DNA of 40,301 bases from positions 1 to 40,301 of the forward strand of contig CACJXT010000005.1 of the NCBI GenBank assembly GCA_902597425.1. The letters run 5' to 3'. The translations under genes were made by a program, and so were the position numbers. Shown here one piece after another: positions 1-7,758 of the stretch. Numbering within the stretch: the stretch's first letter is position 1; each line of letters starts with the position of its first letter. Under the pieces are notes generated by a model, which was not told where the DNA came from, made no database searches, and saw nothing but the letters and a program-made list of their open reading frames with translations. Source of the DNA: an uncultured Pelagibacteraceae bacterium (lineage in GTDB: Bacteria; Pseudomonadota; Alphaproteobacteria; Pelagibacterales; Pelagibacteraceae).

Positions 1-200
1 TTTAAATCTTCAATTGGAAAAATACTTTTAAAAACTCTATCAAAACCTTTTATAAGTTGTTGAAGAGCTTCAGGATGATATTCGGTTAATTCTCTATAAG
101 AATTTTTTTGGACTTCTATAAGATTTGGTATTGACAAACTTTCTTTAAGTTTGCCAAAATTTTTTCTTATATTTTTCTTTTCCGTAAAAGATAATTGCAT
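1..200 (-). CDS. rpoB: DNA-directed RNA polymerase beta subunit, N-terminal part (truncated by window edge)
   Basis: Reverse-strand translation MQLSFTEKKNIRKNFGKLKESLSIPNLIEVQKNSYREL...HPEALQQLIKGFDRVFKSIFPIEDL; start cat at 198-200; directly downstream of rplL. Confidence 0.93.
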   Translation of the reverse strand, partial: MQLSFTEKKNIRKNFGKLKESLSIPNLIEVQKNSYRELTEYHPEALQQLIKGFDRVFKSIFPIEDL

Positions 201-211
201 TTATACAGCTC

Positions 212-233
212 ACTGATTAACATGTTAATCAGT
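212..233. repeat. Perfect 22-bp palindrome between rplL and rpoB (possible mRNA hairpin)
   Basis: ACTGATTAACATGTTAATCAGT equals its own reverse complement; lies 11 nt upstream of the rpoB start. Confidence 0.85.
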
Positions 234-254
234 AATTAAATTCTTTCTATTTAT

Positions 255-626
255 TTATTTAAGTTCTACTTTTGCACCAGCTGCTTCTAATTTTTTCTTA
301 ATTTCTTCAGCTTCTTTTTTGTTTACGCCAGCCTTAACTTCTTTTGGTGCTCCTTCAACTAAATCTTTAGCTTCTTTTAAGCCCAAAGTTGTTACAGCTC
401 TTATTTCTTTAATAACATTAATTTTTTTATCCCCTGCTGCTGCAAGTACAATCGTAAATTCATCTTTTTCTTCTGCCGGTGCTGCTCCAGCGCCTGCTGC
501 TGGTGCGGCTGCTACAGCTGCTGCTGCAGTAACTCCCCATTTTTCTTCAAGTTGTTTTGAAAGTTCAGCTGCTTCAACAACAGTCAAACTTGATAAATTT
601 TCTATAATTTTATTTAGGTCTGCCAT
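255..626 (-). CDS. rplL: 50S ribosomal protein L7/L12
   Basis: Translation [32 protein letters not shown]...AAGAKVELK, characteristic L7/L12. Confidence 0.98.
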   Translation of the reverse strand: MADLNKIIENLSSLTVVEAAELSKQLEEKWGVTAAAAVAAAPAAGAGAAPAEEKDEFTIVLAAAGDKKINVIKEIRAVTTLGLKEAKDLVEGAPKEVKAGVNKKEAEEIKKKLEAAGAKVELK

Positions 627-649
627 AATATTTTCTGTTTTTCTAGGGT

Positions 650-1159
650 TTATTTTTTACTTTTTTCGAGCGCTAAAATAGCGATTTTTGTAGCTGGTGC
701 AAGTAAAATACTTACAATTTTTTGTGCTGGTGCCTTTAATAATCCAACAATTTTAGCTCTTGCTTCATCTAAAGTTGGTAAAGATGCAACATTTGCAACC
801 CCTGCTACATCAAGAATATCCTTTCCCATTATTCCTCCAAGAATCTTTAGATTCGTATTAACTTTAGAGAATTTTGTTAATATTTTTGCTGACATAATTG
901 CATCATTTGATAGCGCAACAGCAGTTGGTCCAGTAAACAAATTTGAAAGATCTTTACATTTAGATTTTTCTAAGGCTAATTTTGTTATTCTATTTTTTGT
1001 AATTTTAAACTGAATACCATGTTTTCTCATTTCTGTTCTTAATTCATCAAGCTGTTTAACTGTTAATCCTTGGTAATGAGCTACTAATACAGCTTCAGAA
1101 TCTTCAAACTTAGCTGTCATTTCACTAATATAAGATTTTTTTTGTTCTCTGTTCATCAT
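650..1159 (-). CDS. rplJ: 50S ribosomal protein L10
   Basis: L10-like translation ([25 protein letters not shown]) and synteny with rplL/rplA. Confidence 0.96.
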   Translation of the reverse strand: MMNREQKKSYISEMTAKFEDSEAVLVAHYQGLTVKQLDELRTEMRKHGIQFKITKNRITKLALEKSKCKDLSNLFTGPTAVALSNDAIMSAKILTKFSKVNTNLKILGGIMGKDILDVAGVANVASLPTLDEARAKIVGLLKAPAQKIVSILLAPATKIAILALEKSKK

Positions 1160-1161
1160 GA

Positions 1162-1851
1162 TTATATATTTTTTTCTAATTTAACTTTATAAGAAACTCC
1201 CATAGTTGAAGTTAAAAAAGTATTTTTAATTAAATCACCTTTAACAATATTGTTTGATTTTTCTTTTTCAAGAGCTTCAATAATAGCATTATAATTTTTT
1301 AAAAGTTTATCGTCATTAAAAGATTTTTTTCCAATACTTACTCCAATATTTCCATCTTTATCATTTCTAATTTCTGCTTGACCAGATTTAGCATTACTTA
1401 CAGCTTGTTTGATATCATTAGATACAGATCCTAATTTTGGATTAGGCATTAAACCTTTTGGTCCCAATATTTTTCCAAGTTTTGAAAGTTTAAGCATCAT
1501 TTGAGGTGTACAAATTAATTTTTCAAAATTTAATTCCCCAGACTTAATTTTTTCAATAAAATCTTCACCGCCAACTATATCTGCTCCAGCATCTTTAGCT
1601 TCTTTAGATTTTGCATCTTCACAAACAACTGCAATTTTTACTTTTTTACCACTACCTCCTGGTAAATTTATTACAGTTCTAATATTTAACTCGCCTTTTT
1701 TTTGTTTATTATTAATTTGAAAACTTAAATCAACAGACTCATCAAATTTTGTTGTGCAATTTTTTTTAACTAAAGGTAATAATTTCTCAATAGATTCAGG
1801 ATTTGATTCTAAAGTTTTTGTTGGTAGTTTTTTAAATCTTTTTGAGCTCAT
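1162..1851 (-). CDS. rplA: 50S ribosomal protein L1
   Basis: L1 motif GKILGPKGLMPNPKLGSV; synteny. Confidence 0.97.
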   Translation of the reverse strand: MSSKRFKKLPTKTLESNPESIEKLLPLVKKNCTTKFDESVDLSFQINNKQKKGELNIRTVINLPGGSGKKVKIAVVCEDAKSKEAKDAGADIVGGEDFIEKIKSGELNFEKLICTPQMMLKLSKLGKILGPKGLMPNPKLGSVSNDIKQAVSNAKSGQAEIRNDKDGNIGVSIGKKSFNDDKLLKNYNAIIEALEKEKSNNIVKGDLIKNTFLTSTMGVSYKVKLEKNI

Positions 1852-2279
1852 TATTCTTTAACCTCTATACCCATAGATCTTGCAGATCCTGCTATGATTT
1901 TTATTGCCTCATCTAAATCATAAGCATTAAGATCGGCCATTTTTTTCTTTGCTATTTCTTCAGCTTGTTTTTTTGTTATTGATCCTACTATTTGTCTTCC
2001 TGGTTCTTGTGAACCACCTTTTAATTTAGCAGCTTCTTTAATAAAATGTGATGCTGGTGGAGATTTAATTATAAAATCAAATTTTTTGTCTTTATAAACT
2101 GTTATAACCACAGGAACTGGTTTACCCATAAAATTTTTCGTTTTTTCGTTAAAAGCTTTACAAAATTCCATTATGTTAATTCCTCTTTGACCTAAAGCTG
2201 GGCCCACAGGTGGAGCAGGATTTGCTTGTCCACCCTTAATCTGTAATTTTACGTATCCTGTAATTTCTTTTTTTGCCAT
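1851..2279 (-). CDS. rplK: 50S ribosomal protein L11
   Basis: L11 motif [34 protein letters not shown]. Confidence 0.98.
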   Translation of the reverse strand: MAKKEITGYVKLQIKGGQANPAPPVGPALGQRGINIMEFCKAFNEKTKNFMGKPVPVVITVYKDKKFDFIIKSPPASHFIKEAAKLKGGSQEPGRQIVGSITKKQAEEIAKKKMADLNAYDLDEAIKIIAGSARSMGIEVKE

Positions 2280-2809
2280 TAACTAACCTTCTCTACTTGA
2301 TTATATTCTAAATCTACTGGAGTAGGTCTACCAAATATTGATACGGAAACTTTTAATCTCAACTTTTCTTCATCAATATCTTCTACCATTCCACTAAATG
2401 ATGCAAACGGTCCGTCAATTACTTGTACCTTTTCACCAATATTGTACTCAATACTAGATTTTGGTTGTGAAACTCCATCTTTTATTTGTCCTAAGATTTT
2501 TTCAATTTCTTTGTCTGAGACTGGAACTGGAGTACCTTTTGATCCTAAAAAACCGCTGACCCTCTTAATATTTTTAATCATATGATAAATATTATTGTCC
2601 ATTTCACTTTTTATAAGAACATATCCTGGAAAATATTTCTTTTTTCTTTGTATTCTTTTTCCTCTTTTGACTTCAGTAACATCATGTGTAGGAACTACAA
2701 TTTGTTCAATTTTTTCAGAAATTTCAGCTTTTTCAGCTTCTTCTTTAATTAACCCAGCAACTTTATTTTCAAAGCTAGAATGTGATTGAATGATATACCA
2801 ATTTTTCAT
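2279..2809 (-). CDS. nusG: Transcription termination/antitermination protein NusG
   Basis: [16 protein letters not shown]... and KOW-type [22 protein letters not shown]. Confidence 0.97.
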   Translation of the reverse strand: MKNWYIIQSHSSFENKVAGLIKEEAEKAEISEKIEQIVVPTHDVTEVKRGKRIQRKKKYFPGYVLIKSEMDNNIYHMIKNIKRVSGFLGSKGTPVPVSDKEIEKILGQIKDGVSQPKSSIEYNIGEKVQVIDGPFASFSGMVEDIDEEKLRLKVSVSIFGRPTPVDLEYNQVEKVS

Positions 2810-3000
2810 TAAATACTCACTTTAAGCAATATTTCTAAAAAAAATTTTAAAACTTGATCGAGAAGTAAAAAAAATAATGACGCAATTATTGCCATTACTA
2901 CTACCATTAAAGCTCCTTGTAATGTTTCTTTGCCTGTAGGCCATGAAACTTTGAATGCTTCTTGTTTAACTTCTTGAATAAATTTTAAAGGATTTTTCAT
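2809..3000 (-). CDS. secE: Preprotein translocase subunit SecE
   Basis: 63-aa small membrane protein FIQEVKQEAFKVSWPTGKET...; located before nusG. Confidence 0.95.
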   Translation of the reverse strand: MKNPLKFIQEVKQEAFKVSWPTGKETLQGALMVVVMAIIASLFFLLLDQVLKFFLEILLKVSI

Positions 3001-3017
3001 AATTATCTATAATTTTT

Positions 3018-3093
3018 TGGCAGGAGCGGAGGGAATCGAACCCCCAACCTCCGGTTTTGGAGACCGGCGCTCTACCAATTGAGCTACACTCCT
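3018..3093 (-). tRNA. tRNA-Trp (CCA anticodon), CCA end encoded
   Basis: Reverse complement AGGAGTGTAGCTCAATTGGTAGAGCGCCGGTCTCCAAAACCGGAGGTTGGGGGTTCGATTCCCTCCGCTCCTGCCA folds as a cloverleaf; anticodon loop CTCCAAA. Confidence 0.96.
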
Positions 3094-3101
3094 ATAGGAG
3101 C

Positions 3102-4292
3102 TTACTCTAAAATTTTTGTTACTACTCCTGCTCCTACTGTTTTACCACCTTCACGAATTGCAAAATTTAATTTTTCGCTCATAGCGATTGGTGTTATTAA
3201 TTTAACAGTAAATTTAGCATCATCGCCTGGCATGATCATTTCAGTACCTTTAGGCAATTCTACTTCACCTGTAACATCAGTAGTTCTAAAATAAAACTGA
3301 GGTCTATACTTGGTAAAAAAAGGAGTATGTCTTCCACCTTCTTCTTTCTTTAAAACATAAGCCTGAGCTTCAAATTTAGTATGTGGTGTTACCGAACCTG
3401 GTTTTGCTAAAACTTGACCTCTTTCAACATCGGTTCTTTCAACACCTCTTAACAATGCACCAATATTATCTCCAGCTTCACCTGAATCTAAAAGCTTTCT
3501 AAACATTTCAACACCAGTACAAACAGATTTTTGTGTTTTTCTAATACCAATAATTTCTATTTCTTCACCAGTTTTAATTACACCTTGTTCAACTCTACCT
3601 GTGACAACAGTTCCTCTTCCAGAAATTGAAAATACATCTTCAACAGGCATTAAGAAAGGTTTATCTTTAGGTCTGTCAGGTTGTGGAATATGTTCATCAA
3701 CAGCTTTCATTAATTCCATTATTGAATTTTTTCCTGTTGCCTCATCTTTTCCTTCAACTGCATTTAAAGCTGATCCTTTTATTATAGGAGTTTTATCTCC
3801 TGGAAATTTATAAGAAGTTAACAACTCTTTAATTTCCTCTTCTACAAGATCAATTAATTCTTTATCTTTAACTTGATCAACTTTATTTAAATATACAACA
3901 AGAGCTGGAACTCCAACTTGCCTAGCAAGAAGGATATGTTCTCTAGTTTGTGGCATTGGTCCGTCAGCGGCATTAACTACAAGAATTGCTCCATCCATCT
4001 GCGCCGCTCCAGTAATCATGTTCTTCACATAGTCAGCATGACCTGGACAGTCTACGTGAGCATAGTGTCTTTTTTCTGTTTCATACTCAACATGAGCTGT
4101 TGCAATTGTTATGCCTCTCTCTTTTTCTTCAGGAGCTTTATCAATTTGATCATAAGCAATAAATTTTGCTCCTCCAGACTCAGATAAAACTTTTGTTATA
4201 GCTGCCGTTAAAGTTGTTTTACCATGGTCAACGTGTCCGATTGTACCAATGTTACAATGCGGTTTGTTTCTTACAAATTTTTCTTTCGACAT
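3102..4292 (-). CDS. tuf: Elongation factor Tu
   Basis: Full EF-Tu translation with [26 protein letters not shown]. Confidence 0.99.
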   Translation of the reverse strand: MSKEKFVRNKPHCNIGTIGHVDHGKTTLTAAITKVLSESGGAKFIAYDQIDKAPEEKERGITIATAHVEYETEKRHYAHVDCPGHADYVKNMITGAAQMDGAILVVNAADGPMPQTREHILLARQVGVPALVVYLNKVDQVKDKELIDLVEEEIKELLTSYKFPGDKTPIIKGSALNAVEGKDEATGKNSIMELMKAVDEHIPQPDRPKDKPFLMPVEDVFSISGRGTVVTGRVEQGVIKTGEEIEIIGIRKTQKSVCTGVEMFRKLLDSGEAGDNIGALLRGVERTDVERGQVLAKPGSVTPHTKFEAQAYVLKKEEGGRHTPFFTKYRPQFYFRTTDVTGEVELPKGTEMIMPGDDAKFTVKLITPIAMSEKLNFAIREGGKTVGAGVVTKILE

Positions 4293-4335
4293 TACTTTTT
4301 AACCTCAATTTTTTTTAACATTTGTTAATTTTTTT

Positions 4336-4409
4336 TGGAGCGGGTAAAGGGAATCGAACCCTTACATCCAGCTTGGAAGGCTAGCGTTCTACCATTGAAC
4401 TACACCCGC
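4336..4409 (-). tRNA. tRNA-Gly (TCC anticodon)
   Basis: Reverse complement GCGGGTGTAGTTCAATGGTAGAACGCTAGCCTTCCAAGCTGGATGTAAGGGTTCGATTCCCTTTACCCGCTCCA; anticodon loop CTTCCAA. Confidence 0.96.
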
Positions 4410-4453
4410 AACACCCAAGAACTTCACCCCATGTTGATTAAATTTTTATTGAA

Positions 4454-4539
4454 TGGTGGAGGGGGAAAGATTCGAACTTTCGAAGACCGAAGTCAACGGG
4501 TTTACAGCCCGCCCCATTTGACCGCTCTGGAACCCCTCC
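4454..4539 (-). tRNA. tRNA-Tyr (GTA anticodon), long variable arm
   Basis: Reverse complement GGAGGGGTTCCAGAGCGGTCAAATGGGGCGGGCTGTAAACCCG...TTCGAATCTTTCCCCCTCCACCA; anticodon loop CTGTAAA. Confidence 0.95.
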
Positions 4540-4587
4540 CATCGGGGAAGTGTCCCCTTGTTCAATAAAGCTTCAAACAACTAGCGT

Positions 4588-4615
4588 TTTATATATTTTT
4601 ATTGTGTAATTGCAA
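4588..4615 (-). promoter_or_regulatory. Candidate sigma70-type promoter for the tRNA-Tyr/tRNA-Gly/tuf/tRNA-Trp/secE transcription unit
   Basis: Minus strand TTGCAA - 16 nt - TATAAA, about 50 nt upstream of tRNA-Tyr; AT-rich background weakens specificity. Confidence 0.4.
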
Positions 4616-4669
4616 TACGAGATTTACTAGAAAAAAATGATAAAATACCTATAAAACAGCATAATATAT

Positions 4670-5416
4670 ATGAATAAATCATCATTTTTTATAGTTGGCA
4701 AACACCCAGTTGTAGAAGCATTAAAAAATCCAAAAAGAAAGGTTTTGCGTGTTTTTCTGACTGAGGAAAGTAAAAAAAATATTCATAGAAAAAACCAAAA
4801 AAAAAATCTTTTAGAAGGTATTAAAGTTCATTTTAAAACAAAAAAGGAGTTAGACAAATATACTGCTAATGAACAGATAAAACATCAAGGTTGTGTTGCT
4901 GAAATTGAACATCTTGATGATCTTGTCCTTAAAGACTTTATAAAAAAAAAAAATAATTTAACTTTTGCCTGCTTAGATGAAGTAACTGATCCAAGGAACA
5001 TAGGATCATTAATTAGAAGTATGGCTTCATTTGATATTGATGGTTTAATTATAAAAGAAAGACATTTTCCTAAGGAAAGTAAGTTAATGTACAAATCTGC
5101 AAGTGGTTGCATAGAACATGTAAACATTTTTAAAGTATCCAATATTAATTCAACATTAAAAAATCTTAGAGAAAGTAATTTTTGGGTTTATGGATTTGAT
5201 GCTGGAGGAAAAAAAAATTTTACAGAAATTGAATGGAAAGGAAATAATATTCTTCTATTTGGGTCAGAGGGTTTTGGAATGAAAAAACATACTATGAAAT
5301 ACACTGACTTTTTCGTTCGTATAGATATAAATAAAAATATAGAAAGTTTAAATATTTCAAATAGCGCTGCTATTGTTTTTCACCATTTAAACTATATAAA
5401 AAAATGTGTTGATTAG
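4670..5416 (+). CDS. rlmB: 23S rRNA (guanosine-2'-O-)-methyltransferase, SpoU/TrmH family (RlmB-like)
   Basis: VGKHPVVEALKN, LDEVTDPRNIGSLIRS, LLFGSEGFGM, LNISNSAAIVFH: SpoU family motifs. Confidence 0.88.
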   Translation: MNKSSFFIVGKHPVVEALKNPKRKVLRVFLTEESKKNIHRKNQKKNLLEGIKVHFKTKKELDKYTANEQIKHQGCVAEIEHLDDLVLKDFIKKKNNLTFACLDEVTDPRNIGSLIRSMASFDIDGLIIKERHFPKESKLMYKSASGCIEHVNIFKVSNINSTLKNLRESNFWVYGFDAGGKKNFTEIEWKGNNILLFGSEGFGMKKHTMKYTDFFVRIDINKNIESLNISNSAAIVFHHLNYIKKCVD

Positions 5417-5445
5417 TTATAAAATAATTAATACAAAGTGAGAAA

Positions 5446-5521
5446 GCCCTTGTAGCTCAGCTGGTAGAGCAATTGATTTGTAATCAATAGGTCCGCGGTT
5501 CGAATCCGTGCGGGGGCACCA
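5446..5521 (+). tRNA. tRNA-Thr (TGT anticodon), CCA end encoded
   Basis: GCCCTTGTAGCTCAGCTGGTAGAGCAATTGATTTGTAATCAATAGGTCCGCGGTTCGAATCCGTGCGGGGGCACCA; anticodon loop TTTGTAA. Confidence 0.96.
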
Positions 5522-6292
5522 CTACTTAGTTTCTCTTCTTAACTGTTCAATCTTTATTTTTTTTTGGAGACTTCTATTTGAATCGTAAAGCAAATTAAAT
5601 TTAATTTTACTGTTAGTTTTAATGGTAATTGTTTTTGCATTTCTAAATTCAAGGTTATCTGCTACAGCGCTAATTGGTCTTTTATTTGGATTTAAATTTT
5701 TAATTTCTATAGTTGATTTATCGCTTACAATTTTACCTTTCCATCTTCTTGGTCTAAAAGCACTTATTGGTGAAATAGAAAGCTTTTTTGAATTTAAACT
5801 TAAAATTGGACCATGAACAGATAAGTTGTAAGCTGTGCTGCCTGCTGGAGTTGATATTAGAACACCATCAGAAATTAATTTTTTAATAACTGTTTTTTTT
5901 CCGTTTTTAATTAACAATGAAGCGGCTTGTCTACTCTGTCTTAAAACTGAAACTTCATTGATTGCAATAAATTTTTTAATCAATCCGTATTTATTTTTCA
6001 CTTTCATCTCTAAGGGTGAAATAGTAATCATTTTAGCTTTAGATAAATTTCTTATAGTATTTTTTGGTGAAAACTTATTCATTAAAAAACCATAACTTCC
6101 TGAGTTAATTCCATAAAATAACTTTGATGAATTTTCATTTTTTTTAAGAGTTTTAAGCATAAAACCATCACCCCCTATTACAATGACTAATTTTGATTTA
6201 AGAGACGATTTTTTTTTAAAATTTTTTAAAAGAAATGTTTTTATCTTTAATGATTTTTTATTTGAGTCAGAAATAATTATATTTTTATCCAT
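5522..6292 (-). CDS. nadK: NAD kinase
   Basis: GGDGFMLKTL, YGINSGSYGFLMN and STPAGSTAYNLS are NAD kinase motifs. Confidence 0.92.
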   Translation of the reverse strand: MDKNIIISDSNKKSLKIKTFLLKNFKKKSSLKSKLVIVIGGDGFMLKTLKKNENSSKLFYGINSGSYGFLMNKFSPKNTIRNLSKAKMITISPLEMKVKNKYGLIKKFIAINEVSVLRQSRQAASLLIKNGKKTVIKKLISDGVLISTPAGSTAYNLSVHGPILSLNSKKLSISPISAFRPRRWKGKIVSDKSTIEIKNLNPNKRPISAVADNLEFRNAKTITIKTNSKIKFNLLYDSNRSLQKKIKIEQLRRETK

Positions 6293-6297
6293 AATTG

Positions 6298-6383
6298 TGG
6301 TGCCCTCGGCCAGACTCGAACTGGCACTCCCAAAAGGGCAAGGATTTTAAGTCCTTTGTGTCTACCAATTTCACCACGAGGGC
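6298..6383 (-). tRNA. tRNA-Leu (TAA anticodon), CCA end encoded
   Basis: Reverse complement GCCCTCGTGGTGAAATTGGTAGACACAAAGGACTTAAAATCCTTGCCCTTTTGGGAGTGCCAGTTCGAGTCTGGCCGAGGGCACCA; anticodon loop CTTAAAA. Confidence 0.96.
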
Positions 6384-6444
6384 ATGAGTTATTTTCATGA
6401 GTATTTATGCTAATATTTATAATTGAACAAGTTTAATAATCAAA

Positions 6445-6563
6445 TTAAAATCTGCTTCTTAAAGAAATATTTGCACCAATACTTTTTACATATTGATTTG
6501 TATCTTTAGCATCCAATGTAAAAGAGATTTGACTATTTTCAGATAACCTCTTTTCGTATCCAA
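6445..6563 (-). pseudogene. C-terminal fragment of an outer-membrane beta-barrel protein (remnant)
   Basis: Reverse-strand translation NIGYEKRLSENSQISFTLDAKDTNQYVKSIGANISLRSRF* shows alternating-residue strands ending in a C-terminal Phe; no start codon or upstream domain is present. Confidence 0.55.
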
Positions 6564-6589
6564 TGTTTGCCAATTTTACTACGAGAACA
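6564..6589 (-). repeat. Degenerate copy of the 5' end of tRNA-Leu (original at 6359-6384)
   Basis: Ungapped 26-nt alignment: tgtctaccaatttcaccacgagggca vs tgtttgccaattttactacgagaaca; 20/26 identical, all six differences are transitions. Confidence 0.55.
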
Positions 6590-6983
6590 TTAATGCTTTT
6601 ATTAAATACTTTTTGTTTAATTCACAATCTTTATATCCACACTTAACAACATTTAAATATTTTTTAGTTGGATAAGCAAATTTAGTTTTTTTAACCATAG
6701 TGTATGTCATTACTTTTTTTCCATAGTAAATGAAGTAATATTTTTTATATAAAATTGGATAATCCTCATAAACATCAAGTTTTTTTTCATCGCTCTTAGA
6801 AATCTCATATAAAGCACCTGGAACTATTGAATTTTTTTTTTTCTCAATATCTGCTGCTCTATATTTGCTTCTAAATGTTAGTCTAAAATCTTTTAATTTT
6901 ATTTTCTTTATGAATTTACTATCCTTGCATCTTCTTTTCATTTGAAAATGATTAAGATTACTTCCATAAGCAAAATAAAGCAT
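6579..6983 (-). CDS. Gamma-glutamylcyclotransferase/AIG2-like protein
   Basis: N-terminal MLYFAYGSNLN motif typical of the GGCT/AIG2 fold; PGALYEIS...LDVYEDYP. Confidence 0.75.
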   Translation of the reverse strand: MLYFAYGSNLNHFQMKRRCKDSKFIKKIKLKDFRLTFRSKYRAADIEKKKNSIVPGALYEISKSDEKKLDVYEDYPILYKKYYFIYYGKKVMTYTMVKKTKFAYPTKKYLNVVKCGYKDCELNKKYLIKALMFS

Positions 6984-6984
6984 T

Positions 6985-7737
6985 TTAATTATCTTTAATT
7001 ATTTCAATTTTCTTTTGTGAAACAAATTCCATTATTTTAGAATTGCAATCATCAATTTTAGTTTGGTTCTCTGATCTTACAACAATAGAAACTCCTAATT
7101 TTCCCGCTCTAAAAAATGGATAACTTCCTATTTCAACATCTTTATTACTATTTTGAACAGATGTTAATGATTTAGCAATTTCGCTTTCAACAGTTCTTAA
7201 ATTAATTGTATGGCTAATTATTGGTTTACCTCCAGAAATTTCATTTTTTAATCCACCCAACATTGATTTTAAAATTGATGGAACACCAGGTAGACAAAAT
7301 ACATTTTCAACAATAAATCCTGGTGCCCCACTTGTTGGATTTAATATTAATTTAGCATTGGCGGGTGTCCAAGCCATCTTCTGTCTTCCTTCATTAAATT
7401 CACCTGGTTTATAATAAGATTCTAAAATTTTAAAAGCTTCTTTATTAACCTCATAATTTAAATTAAAGGCTTTAGATACTGAAGCTGCTGTAATATCATC
7501 ATGAGTTGGTCCAATTCCACCAGTGGTAAATACATAAGTGTTTTTTCCTCTTACTTCGTTAATTGTTTTAACTATCACTTCTTCTATATCAGGTATTACT
7601 CTAACCTCTTGAACTTTCACCCCTAATAAATTTAACCATAAAGATATTAAGCTAGTGTTTGTATCTTGTGTTCTTCCTGATAAAATTTCATTACCGATTA
7701 TGATTATTGCGGCATTAACTTGTATTTTTTTTTCCAT
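6985..7737 (-). CDS. Molybdopterin-binding/CinA N-terminal domain protein (COG1058-like)
   Basis: AAIIIIGNEILSGRTQDTN, TTGGIGPTHDDIT, LPGVPSILKSML motifs; no C-terminal PncC domain. Confidence 0.85.
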   Translation of the reverse strand: MEKKIQVNAAIIIIGNEILSGRTQDTNTSLISLWLNLLGVKVQEVRVIPDIEEVIVKTINEVRGKNTYVFTTGGIGPTHDDITAASVSKAFNLNYEVNKEAFKILESYYKPGEFNEGRQKMAWTPANAKLILNPTSGAPGFIVENVFCLPGVPSILKSMLGGLKNEISGGKPIISHTINLRTVESEIAKSLTSVQNSNKDVEIGSYPFFRAGKLGVSIVVRSENQTKIDDCNSKIMEFVSQKKIEIIKDN

Positions 7738-7758
7738 TAAGAAATATATTATTTAAAT

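Noticed and set aside
319-681. 120-aa plus-strand ORF over rplL
   Set aside because: Antisense to confidently identified rplL; low-complexity Ala/Ser-rich shadow ORF.
3918-4187. Plus-strand ORFs over tuf (3079-3294, 3601-3813, 3918-4187)
   Set aside because: Antisense shadows of the highly conserved tuf gene, no family motifs.
4335-4568. 77-aa plus-strand ORF MERVKGIEPLHPAWKASVLPLNYTRNTQ...
   Set aside because: It is antisense to tRNA-Gly and tRNA-Tyr; a classic spurious ORF from tRNA antisense sequence.
4885-5142. 85-aa minus-strand ORF inside rlmB
   Set aside because: Antisense to rlmB without recognisable protein features.
5622-6095. Plus-strand hydrophobic ORFs inside nadK
   Set aside because: Antisense of a clear NAD kinase; hydrophobicity is an artefact of the AT-rich complement.
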